Source of the DNA: Combretum micranthum
Lineage: Eukaryota; Streptophyta; Magnoliopsida; Myrtales; Combretaceae
DNA length: 64,000 nt
Direction of reading: 5' to 3'
NCBI GenBank assembly: GCA_024138025.1
Contig: JAMXBD010001435.1
Location: 62,001 to 126,000, forward strand
A program made the translations under genes and the position numbers. The notes beneath the pieces were generated by a model, which did no database searches, was not told the DNA's origin, and worked only from the letters and a program-made list of their open reading frames with translations. Shown here one piece after another: positions 50,346 through 63,231 of this stretch. Numbering within the stretch: position 1 is the first letter of the stretch; every line of letters starts with the position of its first letter.

Positions 50346-50528
50346 GTCATTTACTTGTTTTTCACTTTTTTCCTTGTTTATTTATTCTAAACTTAACTAG
50401 TATATTACATCATGATTCCAACAAAACATTCCAAAATCACCATACAAACTCATTTTCGTGTCTATCTAACACTTTTAATGATCTTTGTACTTCATATTTC
50501 CTTAGATCATTTCATCAAACATCTAATC

Positions 50529-50529
<1 letters not shown>

Positions 50530-50560
<31 letters not shown>
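50530..50560. repeat. (AT)n microsatellite
   Basis: AT run inside the solo LTR. Confidence 0.85.
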
Positions 50561-50566
<6 letters not shown>

Positions 50567-51659
50567 TCTTAGTTTTAACATATATATTCATATATATTCC
50601 TATATCACTAATCTATCAATATTCATCATTTCCATACATTCACAATAATCACAATGAAGAAACTTAACTAAATTTACCTTTTTAACAAACACATACAATT
50701 TGATCTTTCCTATTACTACTTAAGTTGATGAAGCCACTTTATGCATGTTGATCAACTTCTATCTTAATTTCTATCTTCTGTTTCTCCTATCATCTCCTTG
50801 AAAGTGGGATTTAGATTTGAGTTTTTGAGAAGAAGAAGAAGAAGAAGAAGAAGAAGAGAAGAAAAATAAAGAAGAAAGAGAAGAGAAAGAAAGGAAGAAA
50901 AGAAAAAGAAGGAATGGCAACAAAGACAAAGGAAAAGGAAGGAACAAGTATAGGGATAAAAATTTTAAAAGACCTTTTGGATGATTATCTTAAGAAATTA
51001 ATAGCTTGAATTAAAAATTTAACTTAGAAACTCAAATGGGTAGAAATTTGATATTTAGTTTAGACTTAGGAATTGATATCTATAAACAACATAATAATTC
51101 AAATTTATGAGGATTGAGGAAATATGATTTATAGTAAATTGACTAACTAGGCCCTTTTGAAAATTTGGTAATTGAGCTTTAGATATTTAGTTCATTTGAA
51201 ATTTGGGAGAAAAAAAGGGCGGCAGGGGTGGGGGGAGGGTGGGTGGTGGGGGTTCAAATTGATGATTGAAAAGAGTTGTGTAATTCAATTCATGAAATAG
51301 GTAAATTAAGCACACAGATAATTTGATAGGAACATTTGAAATCTAAAATTTCAATCTAATCTATTTATTAATTTAATTATGTTAATCTATCTAATTATAT
51401 CCTATAAATTACTTTACATAATTTATTTAATTTCTAAACTAAGTTCAAATCAAAATTCATAATTATTACCAATTATACTATTTAATTAAACCATTTTTTA
51501 CTTAGTTTAGCAAAAAATTGGGGTGTTTTATCAAGTATTAATTCAATTTGACTTCAAGATCGAGCTTGAACTCTTGAGTTTTCATTTAAGTCGAATTTAA
51601 ACTTACCACTGTATCATCTTGACTTGAATCGTTTACAACCTTACTTATGCTTGTTTGAG

Positions 51660-51779
51660 GAATTCACTAGGGAAATTTTTTATTGCCCTTCTCTCCATGA
51701 GAATCAAACCTCCAATGCTTAAGTAAACTAAGCTAGTGCTTAACCACTAAAGAATACCCCTATGTGTAACAGAATTAGA
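51660..51779 (-). mobile_element. tRNA-derived SINE next to the nested block
   Basis: On the minus strand TCTTTAGTGGTTAAGCA (A box) is followed about 35 bases later by GGAGGTTTGATTCTC (B box), then a GGAGAGAAGG segment and an A-rich stretch. The promoter layout is that of a plant SINE. Confidence 0.55.
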
Positions 51780-54700
51780 AACTTTATATAGGCAACTTAA
51801 ACACAGTTAAGAATATAGCTAGTAATTGTTAACCTATGTTTCTCATGTTTAAACTTGGATGACTCGATAGCCCAAAAAAAAAAAAAAAAAGGTGGACAAC
51901 TAGGCTATGTATATTGAATGTTGTTTTGCAATTGAACTACCACTTTGTTTGAATGTTGATTAGCAACTAAAATTTTTTGACATTATTATTAGAGGGTTGC
52001 CCACTTGACATGGAAAAAGTTTATGTAATGTTTAAGTCCTTGACTCTTAATATATATTGCAACTACTAATGATGCAGTGATTGTATCATTGTTTAAGTTA
52101 AATGTAGTCTTTGTTAAATTATGGCTTCCATTGATAATAGGGGTGGACACAATTCAATTTGGTTTAGAGGACCAAACTAAACAATAGAATGCTTAACGTG
52201 CTCCAATCTAAACATTAAACTAAGAAAAAATCTTTAGTACATTGTCGATATATATGTACACACACACAAAGTATTTTTTGTGTTTCTATGATTTAACATA
52301 AATGAAGGAAAGATTTTTTATAGCATTATTGTGTTTGTGGAATATAAAAAGAAAAAGAAATGAACAATTAAGGAATATGGACACAGAGCATTCGTTCTTG
52401 AATTAAATAGGGTTTAAGTAATTTTCATGACTAATATGATCAATGAATAATTAATTTAGCAAACAAATTTGATATTACACACATTTTAATAACAAGGTTG
52501 TTTGCCACAATCTTAAAGGACTTATAAGACCAAGAATAATTTCAAGTGAAATGCATCTCATTAAATATATTTGTAATAGTTTAGCAAGTTTGAATAATAA
52601 TATTCTATTACAACCTAAAGTCTTTATATAGAGTAAGTGAAAACTTTGCTAATATGGGAGGAAAATTTAAAAAAAATGAAAAGAAATAGCATTGACATAG
52701 ATGACATGGAAAGGGAAATACTTAAGATAATAAATATTAATTAAAAATAACTAAAGTATTCTTATATCAAAATCTTCTACTAGAATGAATGGAAAATAAA
52801 TTAGTATATGTTGAAGTGTTGTTAGCTATTTGTATGGCATGTAATGTCAATCGAGTGGCATCATGGAAATTTTAACCAATTAGATGTCTAGGAATAATTG
52901 ACCAAATACCTCTGGACCTCTTTCTACTTTATACACCATCATCTCTAGTGTACTTAAACCATCAAACCACTTCCTGGTCTTCATTTTTAGGTCTAGATTC
53001 TCATAATTTCCTACCACTGAAGAGAATTTGGTCCAAATCTTAGAAATTAAATAGTGTGCATCTTCTCTTGAATTAAAGATCAAGTTGTAAAAAAGTTCAT
53101 ATATACAATAGTAAGGAATCCAATTACATGTGATTGCAACAAGATTAGAGTGAGATTTACTACTTTAACCTATAGATCATTGTAATATTATTATTCTTGT
53201 CACAATTTGGTATCTCAATCCACTCACATCAATCCTTACGAGATTATGAATTTATTCCATAAGAAATCCATTCATGGTATAATGACTTCATCATGTCAAA
53301 CTCTTATAGTCAATAGTCTCTTAGTCATTTCTTTCAATCTCCATGATTTTCTAACAAGACAAATCATTTTGTTATTATCGATTCATTATATGAATTATCT
53401 TATTAATAACCAACGAGGAAATGCTTTCATGATTTTCTTACCTTCTTGGAGGGTTACAATTATAGAATAAGACTTTAAGAAGATTTATATAAAGAGAGGG
53501 GATGATGTATAGGTTTAGAAGGATATCAATAGAAGTGATATTCTAGGGTTTAATCTACCATTATATCTCTAATTTGATAAAAATTTGCCGAGGTATTACA
53601 TATGGAATGGATTCCTATCTCCCATTTCAATGGCTTGAGTTTGATTCATCTCTTCCCATCCTTTGTCAAATTTAAAATTGAGCAAAACAAAAGTTTTAAT
53701 CTACAAATCATGAAAAGAGTTGGTTATTTCATTGATAAGATACATATTTTGTAAATGTTATACTAATTCGCACAACTATATATGTAATTAACACATTTAT
53801 ATACATAAATATATATAACAGGCGTAGACTTTATTACCCTTGGTATGGGTTCTTTTTCCCCACAAAATAAAAGGTGACGGGTGAAATGGGTCCTTGTTTT
53901 CCCCTGGTACACGAGCAGAGCATCCAATGCCATGGTCTCATGTTGTGCCCTTTAGATGGGCTATATAATATTCAACTTTGTTTCGGTAACTGGATCAATC
54001 ATACTAGTGAGAGTTAAAAAGAAAGATTGCGTGGAAAAGCAAAAAATGAAAAAAAAAAAAAAACGAATGAAAAGGAAAAAAAAAAAAAAAAAAAGAAAAA
54101 GTGACATGACGCATTGAAAGATGAGAGAGAAAAAGGCATGAAGGAATTAATGGTCACTTGGACATATTGCCTGGAACTAAATGTTACTTTTTTTTCCTCT
54201 TCTTTGCCAAAGGGAAAAGTTGAAATAAATCCACCAAGAAGAGATTATAACGAATTGTCCCGATCATGGAGATATTGGTCTGAACAATTTAATAGATTAA
54301 TTATGGTAATACGTCTTGTAAACTATAAAAATATATATTACAAAAATTTTCTAAACTTCTTAAATTTATATATGTTTACATCTTTTATTGGAAAGGTGGA
54401 TTCTACTCTTTTAAATGATAATATGTAATCAAACAACTAGATGATGAAGTGCATGCAATGTTATATATTTAGTTTAATTAAATAGAGTAACAAGATTTTG
54501 ACGAGTTTGATCTTTACTCAGTGTTTGAGTTGTTTTTCTTGTTGCATCTTATTGAATTGATGTGATGGATTGAACTTTTATTGGTTTGCGGTTTTGTTAA
54601 AAAAATCTAAATTCAAGAAATCCACGCTAGCTAAATTGATATGCCTCTTTATTTAGTTCTCATTATTGAATTTTTTAAGTTTGAGATGTATAATATCTAA

Positions 54701-56411
54701 GGCTCTATTTGTTTGAAGAAAAATCTCTTGACAAGTAAAAGTATACTTTATTGAAAATATTTTCTTGTGAACAACATGTTTTTATATTACTATAAGAAAA
54801 TTAAACCTTAAAGATAAAATTTTATTTATAAATATAAATTTCCATTGCAAAACCATCATCGCCGATTCATATTTATAGAAAGAATTTTTTTTTTACTAAT
54901 TTCCCGTAATAGAATTTCTTTCTCTGATGGTTAGTTTTCTTGTAATGATATGTTTGGTTGTCACTTATAAAAAAATGTTAAATGACTTTTCATTCTTTGA
55001 AATTAGTATAATATAGTGTGTAAATAAAAGTATTATTTATTATAAGGAGCATATAAGGAAAAATGATTTCTCCTTAAATGAGGTCAATTGTTTTCAGCTG
55101 TAAAAAAAACTAAAAAGAAGAATGCATTTTCCATTTAAGTGAACGTTTAATGTCAGCATAACAGACAAATAAAAATAAGAAAATCCTTTTCTAGAAATAT
55201 ATACATATATATTTTATGAAAATAAACAAGTCTTAAATTTATAGAAAAAAATAATCTGTATTCTAATTGATCTAGGCACCTGAAAAACAAAATAATAATA
55301 AAATAAGGAGATCTTAGATTCCCGGGGGAATACCATGTGAGAAAGAGATGTCTTTCACGTGAGACAATTATGTGATCTTCTAATATCCCCATGATATATC
55401 AACATTCATTACCCCATATAATTCAAAATGCATGCATGCAGAAGAATATTTAACTAGATCCACTGCCAAATAACATATGTTCTTTATACATAGATATTAT
55501 ATATTTTTATATCGATTACAAGAATATATTGGAGAATGAAAGTCTCCGATGATTCTGCCCACAAACTTTGACTTTTTTCCCCCCCGCCTTGCTCCACCTC
55601 AGGCTTTTTAGCAATTCAGCATCTTCATTTGGGTCCAAAACCAACAATCTCTGTCTCCCTTGCTACCTCTTTGGCCAATGCGTGAATATCTCTCAGCTTT
55701 TTAAAATCAAGTTGGTCTCCATCTGAGTCTCAGGTTAACAAAGCAATGTACGCAAATATATCCAGATGGAAAAAAGGAAAATAATGATGCCACCTAGGCA
55801 TAGCTCGTTTGACATCCCCACCTAAATTTTTGTATTTTCCAAGACTACACTAGGCATCACATATTCATAAATCACAAGTGTGATTTATCAATAAATGTGT
55901 CATGTAATTTGAAGGCGTCTCTCTATCATAGAGATTCCCTTTGGTTCAAGGTAATTTCAATTTTGTGAAAGGCATGGTATTAATTTTAACTTTTTTTGTT
56001 TGACTTTTTTTTTGTGTCTTAAATTTTTTTTTAATTTAAAAACTTAACATTGGCAAACGTATAAAAAATAAATCTTTTGTATTAATACCGTTATTTTTTC
56101 CATCAACCAATTGCGCATGGTGTGATTTGATGTCCAAATTATTATTTGAAATAAATAAAATGATTAAATGAATATAAAGTATATAAATCAATAAAGTAAT
56201 TATTAATTAAAAAATAAAAGAAAGCAAAAGCCGGATTATATATCAAAAGATAGTCACTGTCACCCAAAAACCAATAGTACACATTTGAAAATTACTCCAT
56301 CAATGCTCTTCTATTTGTTTGTATGTTCCCTTTCCATTTTTTTTCCCCTATTATGACAATTTGTAACTTCAACTTTCGCTTTCCACAAAATTCAAAGTGC
56401 AAGAACTAATG
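51780..56411. other. Intergenic, no supported gene
   Basis: AT-rich sequence with poly(A) runs near 51875 and 54050-54095, and short unrelated open frames (52880-53083, 53207-53470, 54114-54428) that carry no recognisable domain. A GC-richer patch at 53820-53960 ends in GGGCTATATAATATT, a TATA-like motif with no gene after it. A second patch at 55540-55740 has C-rich sequence. Either may be a relic. Confidence 0.5.
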
Positions 56412-56802
56412 CCATGTTTGGTATGCAAGAATGAGCTAAAATTGAATCATATTTCTAGCTTCTATTCTCTTTTGCAATGTTTGAAAACATTTTAGAAACC
56501 TGAATCACGATTCTTTATAATCAACAATTCCGACTTTTAAGAGGAATTAGATTATGCTTTCTCAAAGGCCGAATCGCGACTCCTTTCCATATCTATTAAT
56601 GGTTATTGTTTTAATTACATTTTTATCCTATATATATCTTTATTATATGTATTTATTAAGAAGGATATTTTTGAAAAATCATATTCCATAACCATCCCAT
56701 CTCATTCCATTCTGTGATGTATCTAAACATAGGAATGAATTTATCATTTTCTTATTCAATTCATTCTTTTCCATTTCAAACGATTCCTACATGCCAAACG
56801 TG
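56412..56802. mobile_element. MITE with CACGTTTGGCATG-type ends
   Basis: Left CATGTTTGGTATGCAAGAATGAG and reversed right CACGTTTGGCATGTAGGAATCG are imperfect terminal inverted repeats. The internal sequence is AATTCC/GGAAT-rich in both halves. This end type is common among plant hAT and PIF MITEs. Confidence 0.6.
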
Positions 56803-56931
56803 AAATGTTTCAAAAGAAAAAACTTTGTGAAAGCTTAAATCATTGCTTTTTTAGTTGCTTGACAGCATATAGTACACAGGAATGAAAGTCGCAGAAGAAA
56901 AAAACTTGTGAAACTGTAGATAAAAAGTTAA

Positions 56932-57275
56932 GGAAAAATGCAAATTATTCTCTTAAATTATCATCTAGGCGGATTTACCCCATGAATTTTCAAGAGTGCA
57001 ATGTTTTACTAGTTTAAACTTTCAAAAACTACCATAATTAAGGAAAATTAATATTTTTTGTTAAAACAAAATAGGTTGAATTATAAATTACCCCATTGAA
57101 CTTTTACTTATATGTGGATTTACCCTCCAAAGATTCATCTATGTGTAGATTTATCCCCACAAACTTTTAAAACGAAAAAAAAAATAATTATCTTTAACTA
57201 TGCCAATATTTTCAAAGTTTAGGAGGGTAAATTCATATCTAGGTAAAAATTCAAGTAATGAATTTGCAATTTTCC
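56932..57275. mobile_element. Palindromic MITE
   Basis: GGAAAAATGCAAATTATTC and the following ATCTAGGCGGATTTACC match the reversed right end (GGGAAAATTGCAAATTCATT and CCTAGATATGAATTTACC). The two halves would fold into one long hairpin. Confidence 0.65.
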
Positions 57276-57575
57276 CAAAAGATTATAAGGAAAAAAATAG
57301 GATAAGTAAAAGTTTAGAACTTGCATAGATTCCAAGACAATGTATTCATCATCCTACACCATTTTTATTGATTTATATCATTTATATTCCTTTAATTATT
57401 TTTTTATTTAAAATAATAATTTTCATGTAAACATGTCTTTTTTTTTTCTTTACAAAACACGTGTCATTTGTTAAAGCAAAACTAACAGTGTTAAAAAAAA
57501 TTCATGTTTTGCAAATTAGTGCAAACATTAAGGACTTAAATGAAAAAAAAAATAAAGGGTTAAATATATAAAAAC

Positions 57576-58250
57576 GAGATAATGTCGCGTTTACTTTCTA
57601 AACTTTGTGAAAACGAACAATCAACCACCTAAACTTTCAAGTTGATCAATTTCATACCTATTATAACTTTTCGTGCATTCCGTTACTACTTTCGTCCAAT
57701 TTTGTGTTGCCGTTAGAGTAAATGGAACATTTCCTCAATGATAGAACATCATGTGTCTGAAAGGTACATAAAGAAAATTCACCTGTGCAATGAACGGTAA
57801 TGACCGTAATCAATTTGGAAATATTAGCCAAATTTTCAAGTTACCTAAGCTAACCACACACAATGCGCAAGACATGAGCAGATAAGAACAAAAAGCAAGT
57901 GTAGTTGAAGCGAAGTAGGATTGTGGTTAGTAGATCTAGTGTGTGTATATTACTATATTGTTATCTGTTAATGATGCCCATCAAAAGTTCATGTAGGAGG
58001 CATGAAGAATCAAATGAATATTGGATGGAAACATACCAATTTTAGCAAGACAAACTAGGATGTAAGAAAAAAATAATTAATTTTAGAATAAAAAGCCCAG
58101 AATTCGCTAATTAGGGTTTCATAGGGAACATGCACCTGCTAATGGAGTGCATGAAAAGTATATAGTAGGTAAGAAATTGATCGATTTAAAAGTTTAGGTA
58201 GCTGATTGTTCATTTTCACAAAGTTCAAGTAGTAAACACGACTTTATCCC
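57576..58250. mobile_element. Mutator-like MITE with about 85-bp ends and 9-bp target duplication
   Basis: The terminal inverted repeats start GAGATAATGTCGCGTTTAC (left) and GGGATAAAGTCGTGTTTAC (reversed right), then share AACTTTGTGAAAA-GAACAATCA and CCTAAACTTT-AA. Flanks TATAAAAAC (57567-57575) and TATAAAACA (58251-58259) agree at 7 of 9 positions. Long ends with a 9-bp duplication are the Mutator signature. No transposase is encoded. Confidence 0.75.
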
Positions 58251-58253
58251 TAT

Positions 58254-58590
58254 AAAACACTTATTAAACTTTAGAGGTGACGTGGATTGACCCATTGAAC
58301 TATAAAAGTATGGCTTTTGACCCCTTGAATGATGAAAAGTTTGCAATTAAGGATAAAAAGTACAAAAATTGCACTTTTCTATAAAAAAAATAAAAAACTA
58401 TACTATTCTAGGTATACTTTTTAGACAGAAAAATGTACAGATTTGTATGGGGGGAACATATGAGGGGATGATAGAAAAAAGCACAGGATGTCTTTAATTG
58501 CAAATTATTTATAGTTTAGAGATCAAAAACTATATCTTTAAAGTTCATGGAGTCAATCCCTGCAGCCTATAAAGTTTATGGGGTATTTTC
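58254..58590. mobile_element. Palindromic MITE abutting the Mutator-like MITE
   Basis: Left TTAAACTTTAGAGGTGACG-TGGATTGACCC matches reversed right ATAAACTTTATAGGCTGCAG-GGATTGACTCC, continuing through TTTTTGATC/CTTTTGACC to TTTGCAATTAA. The two arms are about 95 bp each. Confidence 0.65.
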
Positions 58591-60720
58591 ATATTTTTCT
58601 TAAAAAATAAAAGGTTCAGGGTGCAAATAGTTATACCATTTTTTATTAGTATGTTTAAATTAAGATAATGGAAGAAATGTATACGTTTCCATCCTTATGA
58701 CAAAATTACTTTCATAATAAATCATTATAAAATTAGACTTGTCACTAACTCTAATCCTGTAAAGACTAGAGAGAATATAATTGGGCTGGACTCGTGTACG
58801 TGGTAAGCTTGCAAAAATATGACACGATTAGTAGTGTGTCAGGGTTAGGCTCAACATGGCCACTCTGATATTAACTGAACAAACATGTTGAGTATAAGTG
58901 ATGGATATGACAAAAGGATCTCGAATGACATTACTATTCTCATAGCGTGGAGGGAGACATTTATAGCAGGGAGGTCTCTAGAGGTTGAATGTGCCATGGG
59001 ATCATAAGAGAGTAGTTAGTTGACAACGGTTACGAAGGATGTAACCCCGACTAGTTAATGAAAGGTCAACTCGTACTCCATGTATGGATGAAGAATGCTT
59101 GAACAAGGCTTTAACCTTCTATTGCCATGAGTCGGGTGTTGGCTAGTTAGGTTGGCCTAAGTGGCTTATGGGTTAGACTAGGCTTAGAAGCCTTGTGGTC
59201 TATATTAGTGGATAAATTGACTAAGTCAAGTCCAAGCTCTTAAAGATCTTCAGACGATGACTTGTTAAGGAGGAATGAGTGTCATCCTTTGTCTCAGTAT
59301 GGCTAGGTAGAAATGACTAATTTGCTTGTTCGAGCCGGTGAGGAATTCGAGCTAGATTTAGTGTTGGTAATTAAATAGGTTGCCAAGCTATATGTTCTTT
59401 CTTATGTCGAATCGTGCTAAGGAAGTCACAGCTTTTTAAATTCTAGCAAGAATATTTGTGTGCGTCCACGTGTAGTAATACTAGTCATTGGCTAGTCTTA
59501 CTTCAATTTAGTATTTCACATAAATTAGTAATTTAATAAAAATTAATTTACGTTGCTAGAATTATTAATATTAAATCGTAATCTAACAAAAAAATTGTAA
59601 AAAAATTAACCCACAATATCTGTGTATATATCTATATATTGTGTGTACCAAATTTAAAAAAAAAAATGCATATCAAACCAATACATCGACTCCATTCACA
59701 TATAATGATCAAACATTATGTTATCAATATATGTATATATACATATACACTACATTATGAATATATATGTTTATCTATTGGAGGACAACCTATCCCCCCT
59801 AAGATGTAGTAAAAATGCATGAAATCATCACTCATAAAGAAACATAACCATATGTATAATGATACCAATGAATAAGTGTAATTATAAAAAAAAGGACATA
59901 AATAAGTTTGGTAAAAAGAAAATGGAGGTAAGAACCTGATCGTTTTTCTTCTTCTATTAGATATGGTAAGTGGGCTCAGGCACACATATGGTAGCACGCG
60001 GCACATTAGCTTAACAAGGGTCAGCTTGCGAAGTTTATAGGCTATTCAAACATGAGCACACAATCATGTAGGCTAGCACATGGACTTTCTTTTAATGAAT
60101 GTTTAAATTAATATTTTGAGTAGTTTAATATTGTCGTGTAAGACATTTCATTAATTTAATTTATCTTGTTTTATTATTTATATAATATTTTGAAACTAGC
60201 ATTGATGAATATTTTTTTTTTGAACTTCAAAGTAATATTTTAAGATGAATTCAATTGTTTTGACATGTTAATCTCTTAGAAAAATAAATAAGACAATAAA
60301 ATTAGTTTATGATGCAAAATTAATCTATAAAATGTGAATTTGAAGAATAATTTTACAATTTATGATTTAATTATAAAATGTAAAGTGGAATTGTTTAATA
60401 TTTGTAAATTTTTTGACTGTCCAAATAACACAATAAAATTATTAAATACTTTTAATTTCACTTTATATATTAAGTTAGTTAATTTTAAATATGTTTGAAG
60501 TTATAATGAAGGGAAAAGTTACAAGGAAATTTTTGCATATTGCATTAATATACTTTTTCCCCATCAACCGTATTGGTCATTGATCAATCTTACGTGTACA
60601 TCAAACATCAATCTTTTCATCCACAGCATTTCAGAATCACATGTATTAAAAAACATATAAACAAACCCATCACAACCTAATACGCCCCAATTTCCTCATA
60701 TCAATTTATGCATGTGCGTC
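58591..60720. other. Intergenic, possible degraded element with GGGCTGGACTCG motifs
   Basis: 58770-58870 is GC-richer (GGGCTGGACTCGTG, GTGTCAGGGTTAGGCTC). A roughly inverse segment lies at 59955-60080 (GTGGGCTCAGGCACAC, GGCTAGCACATG). This may be one hAT-like element with later insertions. No coding frame is seen. Confidence 0.35.
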
Positions 60721-60804
60721 TGGTGGTGACAATGATCTTGAACCCCCTATCCCCATCTCTAAATTTCTATCTTTAGGTTACAAAAATTGTAGTACCCTAA
60801 TATC

Positions 60805-61660
60805 TATCCTCAACATGCCCAATTGTTGAGGCATACACATGCTTTGATGGTTTTCACTTTTAACCTATAGTAGTGTGATCCAATGACTCACCCTCCAAAG
60901 TTGAAAGTGGACACGGACTAGATCGTCGAAGCTAAAAGTGCTAGATCATCCCATACCAATAAGGAAAATATCGACATCATGTGTGTTTTATCATTCCACC
61001 AATCAAGGACATTGAAGTTATCCTCCCTCTCATTTCCCTATAACCCCTCATGTTGATGCACCTGATATACTAGTATGTTACTGTTGACATTAAATTTATC
61101 CACCAATCACGGTGCTTGGGATGATTACTGAGTTGCCCAATTATGTTGCTAATACAAAGTTTCAAGCAAATTAATTCCTCCATCATTAAGCTAGTTAGCA
61201 ACTATTGCAACATCTTTCGCCCCCAACATTCATGTGAAAATTTTCGAAAAGTATCTTAGTGGCAAGAAATTTAAACTATAAATCATGTATTGTTGCAATA
61301 TAGAAGAGATGAAGAAACGAGACAAGTAATCTTGAAGTTTACTTACCATTATAGATATGTAAACTAGAGACTTACTTTGTACTAGTGTCTCCTTAACACA
61401 TCTGATATGTTGACTAGGAAAGGAATAACATGATTACTTGTGAGATAGTAAAAATTAGATAAATGAGTTTTTGGTCTTAAGATGGCCTTCAAAATATCCT
61501 CAATAGCTTTTGTCGTTTTCTAATCTTGCTCGTTAATTTGACCAATATTGGGATTAGCAAGGCTAAGCATAGCATTGTAAAGGTATGCAACAGCTATTCT
61601 AGATTCCAGTACCCCATTAAACATTTTAAACATGGAATTCCACCTAATCTTATGTCAAGA
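60805..61660 (-). pseudogene. Degenerate hAT-family transposase
   Basis: On the minus strand, 61655-61398 reads IRWNSMFKMFNGVLESRIAV and later TTKAIEDILKAILRP and NFYYLTSNHVIPFLVNISDV, resembling the TRWNST block and central region of plant hAT transposases. Further down, 61020-60805 reads FNVLDWWNDKT, then LALLASTI-SVSTFNFGG and VIGSHYYRL. This matches the C-terminal dimerisation domain (F-VL-WW, ASES-FS-GGRVI-YR). In-frame stops and frameshifts rule out function. The N-terminal BED zinc finger was not found. Confidence 0.65.
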
Positions 61661-62054
61661 GGAGGAACCTTTCCTTTAATATTGTTAGCCTAATAGAATA
61701 ATAGATACCGAACTTTTTGCCTCTTAGAAGCACGAAGATAAGTGATTATACACCGCATTTTTTTTTCAATGTGTGGGTCCATCAATTGTCAACATAGCGA
61801 TTTTACTCGTACGATTCTATGAGTTTATGATTTTTAGAGATTCTTAAAAAAAAAATCGTTACCATGTAAAATCTTACGATTTTAGCTCAACCGACATGAC
61901 AACTCAATAGAATCTAACGTTTTTAACGGAGTCAACCATTCTATCTATTCAAGTCAAATATACTAAAATATGAAAATTACAGCTATAGTTTATAAGTCAT
62001 CAACTATTACGATACTAAATCTTTCTTCTAACATTTCAATTTTATTTCTACTCT

Positions 62055-62074
62055 CCCCCCCCCCCCCCCCCCCC
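62055..62074. repeat. Poly(C)20 run
   Basis: Twenty consecutive C, followed by CT-rich sequence. This is rare in such AT-rich DNA. Confidence 0.95.
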
Positions 62075-62353
62075 TTTCTCTCCCTCTCTCTCTCCCTTCT
62101 TTGTTTGACATTTATAACCTTCTTTCAATTTTAAATTCTAACTACAAAGTTTGCAAGAGAACTTATTTTACTTAATTTTATTTATTAATTAATAACTTTG
62201 GATAAATTGAAAGGTTTGATTCTCATTCAATTTATTACTCTTTTCAAATGAAATGATAGGAAGAAAATAGTTTTAACTCTACTAGCTTTTTTTTCTACTC
62301 ATGTTATATTATGAATTAAGATTTAATATGAAAAAGAAAACTCAGTTCCGCAA

Positions 62354-62380
62354 CCCCCCCACCCACCCACCCACCCACCC
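62354..62380. repeat. C7(ACCC)5 tandem repeat
   Basis: Seven C then five ACCC units. The minus strand reads (GGGT)n and could form a G-quadruplex. Confidence 0.95.
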
Positions 62381-63231
62381 AAATATCCATTACCTATTTG
62401 AGGTTTTTTTATGATTGTTATAAGCACATCTATAGTTTTTTAAAGACATTTTACATAAGTTCTCGAAGCTTACATTTTCACGTTTGATTTTACATTCCGA
62501 TTCTATATATCCTCCAATGATGTTACATAAAATCTTAAGTTTGACAACCTTACTAGTTTTGAATGCTAAATATAATATATGCTAGAAATGTCTAACATGA
62601 AGGAACCTATTATCACAAGTTAGACTTAATATCTTCAATCATCAAATTGAAGCAATATTATTACACACACTATCATATGATATGTTGAACACCCTTCAAA
62701 TATTGTACTTATGAATAGGGTCCAGTACATTAGTGGTGATTACTATTATTGTGTGGCCTTCCCAAATGGCATAAAAGCTATTATACGCTTTTGTAGCACC
62801 CAATTTTTTTCGATCTGGTGTAAATTGACACACATGCAAGTATCCCCATTTGCATGGATCAAGGACATAAATATGTTTGAGGTGAGGAAAACATTGGACA
62901 AGAAATCGAAGCAAATTGTATGAATTAAAAAGATATGATGTAATTAATTTATAATTTGCGCTATCTCAAAAAATATTCATTACTAAGGCTCTAACTTGGA
63001 AAGAAGTCTTAAAATCTTTAAGTGCATTCTATTTTCTCAAAAAAACTTTGATTGTATCCCACTTTGAGGTTTATCTTCCTAGATGATTATACATGGATTA
63101 AATCATTTTTGTAACCCATCTAAGTTTGTGGGGCAATAGTGTGTCTAAGATAGAGTCAATTGAGACACTTGAAGCATTTTTGAACAATCCTACCTCACTA
63201 TAGTTAGTAAGATGTTTCACGGTTTCACCAT

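Larger units (their letters stand above)
37387..51530 (-). mobile_element. Solo LTR (type D, 3.44 kb) inside the hAT MITE
   Basis: The left end TGTCATGCC and the right end GGGGTGTTTTA (mutated from TTACA) are LTR termini. Flanks TCAAA (37382-37386) and TCAAG (51531-51535) are a 5-bp duplication with one mismatch. Own sequence is 37387-39183 and 49885-51530. It is the inverse orientation of the element inserted in it, and the two are homologous. No internal retrotransposon region remains, so recombination to a solo LTR is inferred. Confidence 0.75.
37065..51643. mobile_element. hAT-type MITE hosting three further nested insertions
   Basis: Left end TAGGGTTGTAAGTGAGTCGAG and reversed right end TAAGGTTGTAAACGATTCAAG are terminal inverted repeats. 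Flanks CTTATGTT (37057-37064) and CTTATGCT (51644-51651) agree at 7 of 8 positions, the 8-bp duplication expected of hAT. The element's own sequence is only 37065-37386 and 51536-51643 (430 bp). It is rich in ACTCGA/GAGTT motifs. The rest is later insertions. Confidence 0.75.
61740..63231. other. Intergenic with C-rich runs, no gene recognised
   Basis: Holds the two C-rich runs listed separately and overlapping short frames on both strands (62696-62923) without a recognisable domain. Confidence 0.5.

Noticed and set aside
50228..50572. 114-codon frame with Cys-rich start
   Set aside because: Sits in the solo LTR and covers the hairpin array and an AT microsatellite.
53820..53970. Promoter of a gene (TATATAATA with GC-richer upstream)
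   Set aside because: No coding frame with a recognisable domain follows on either strand.
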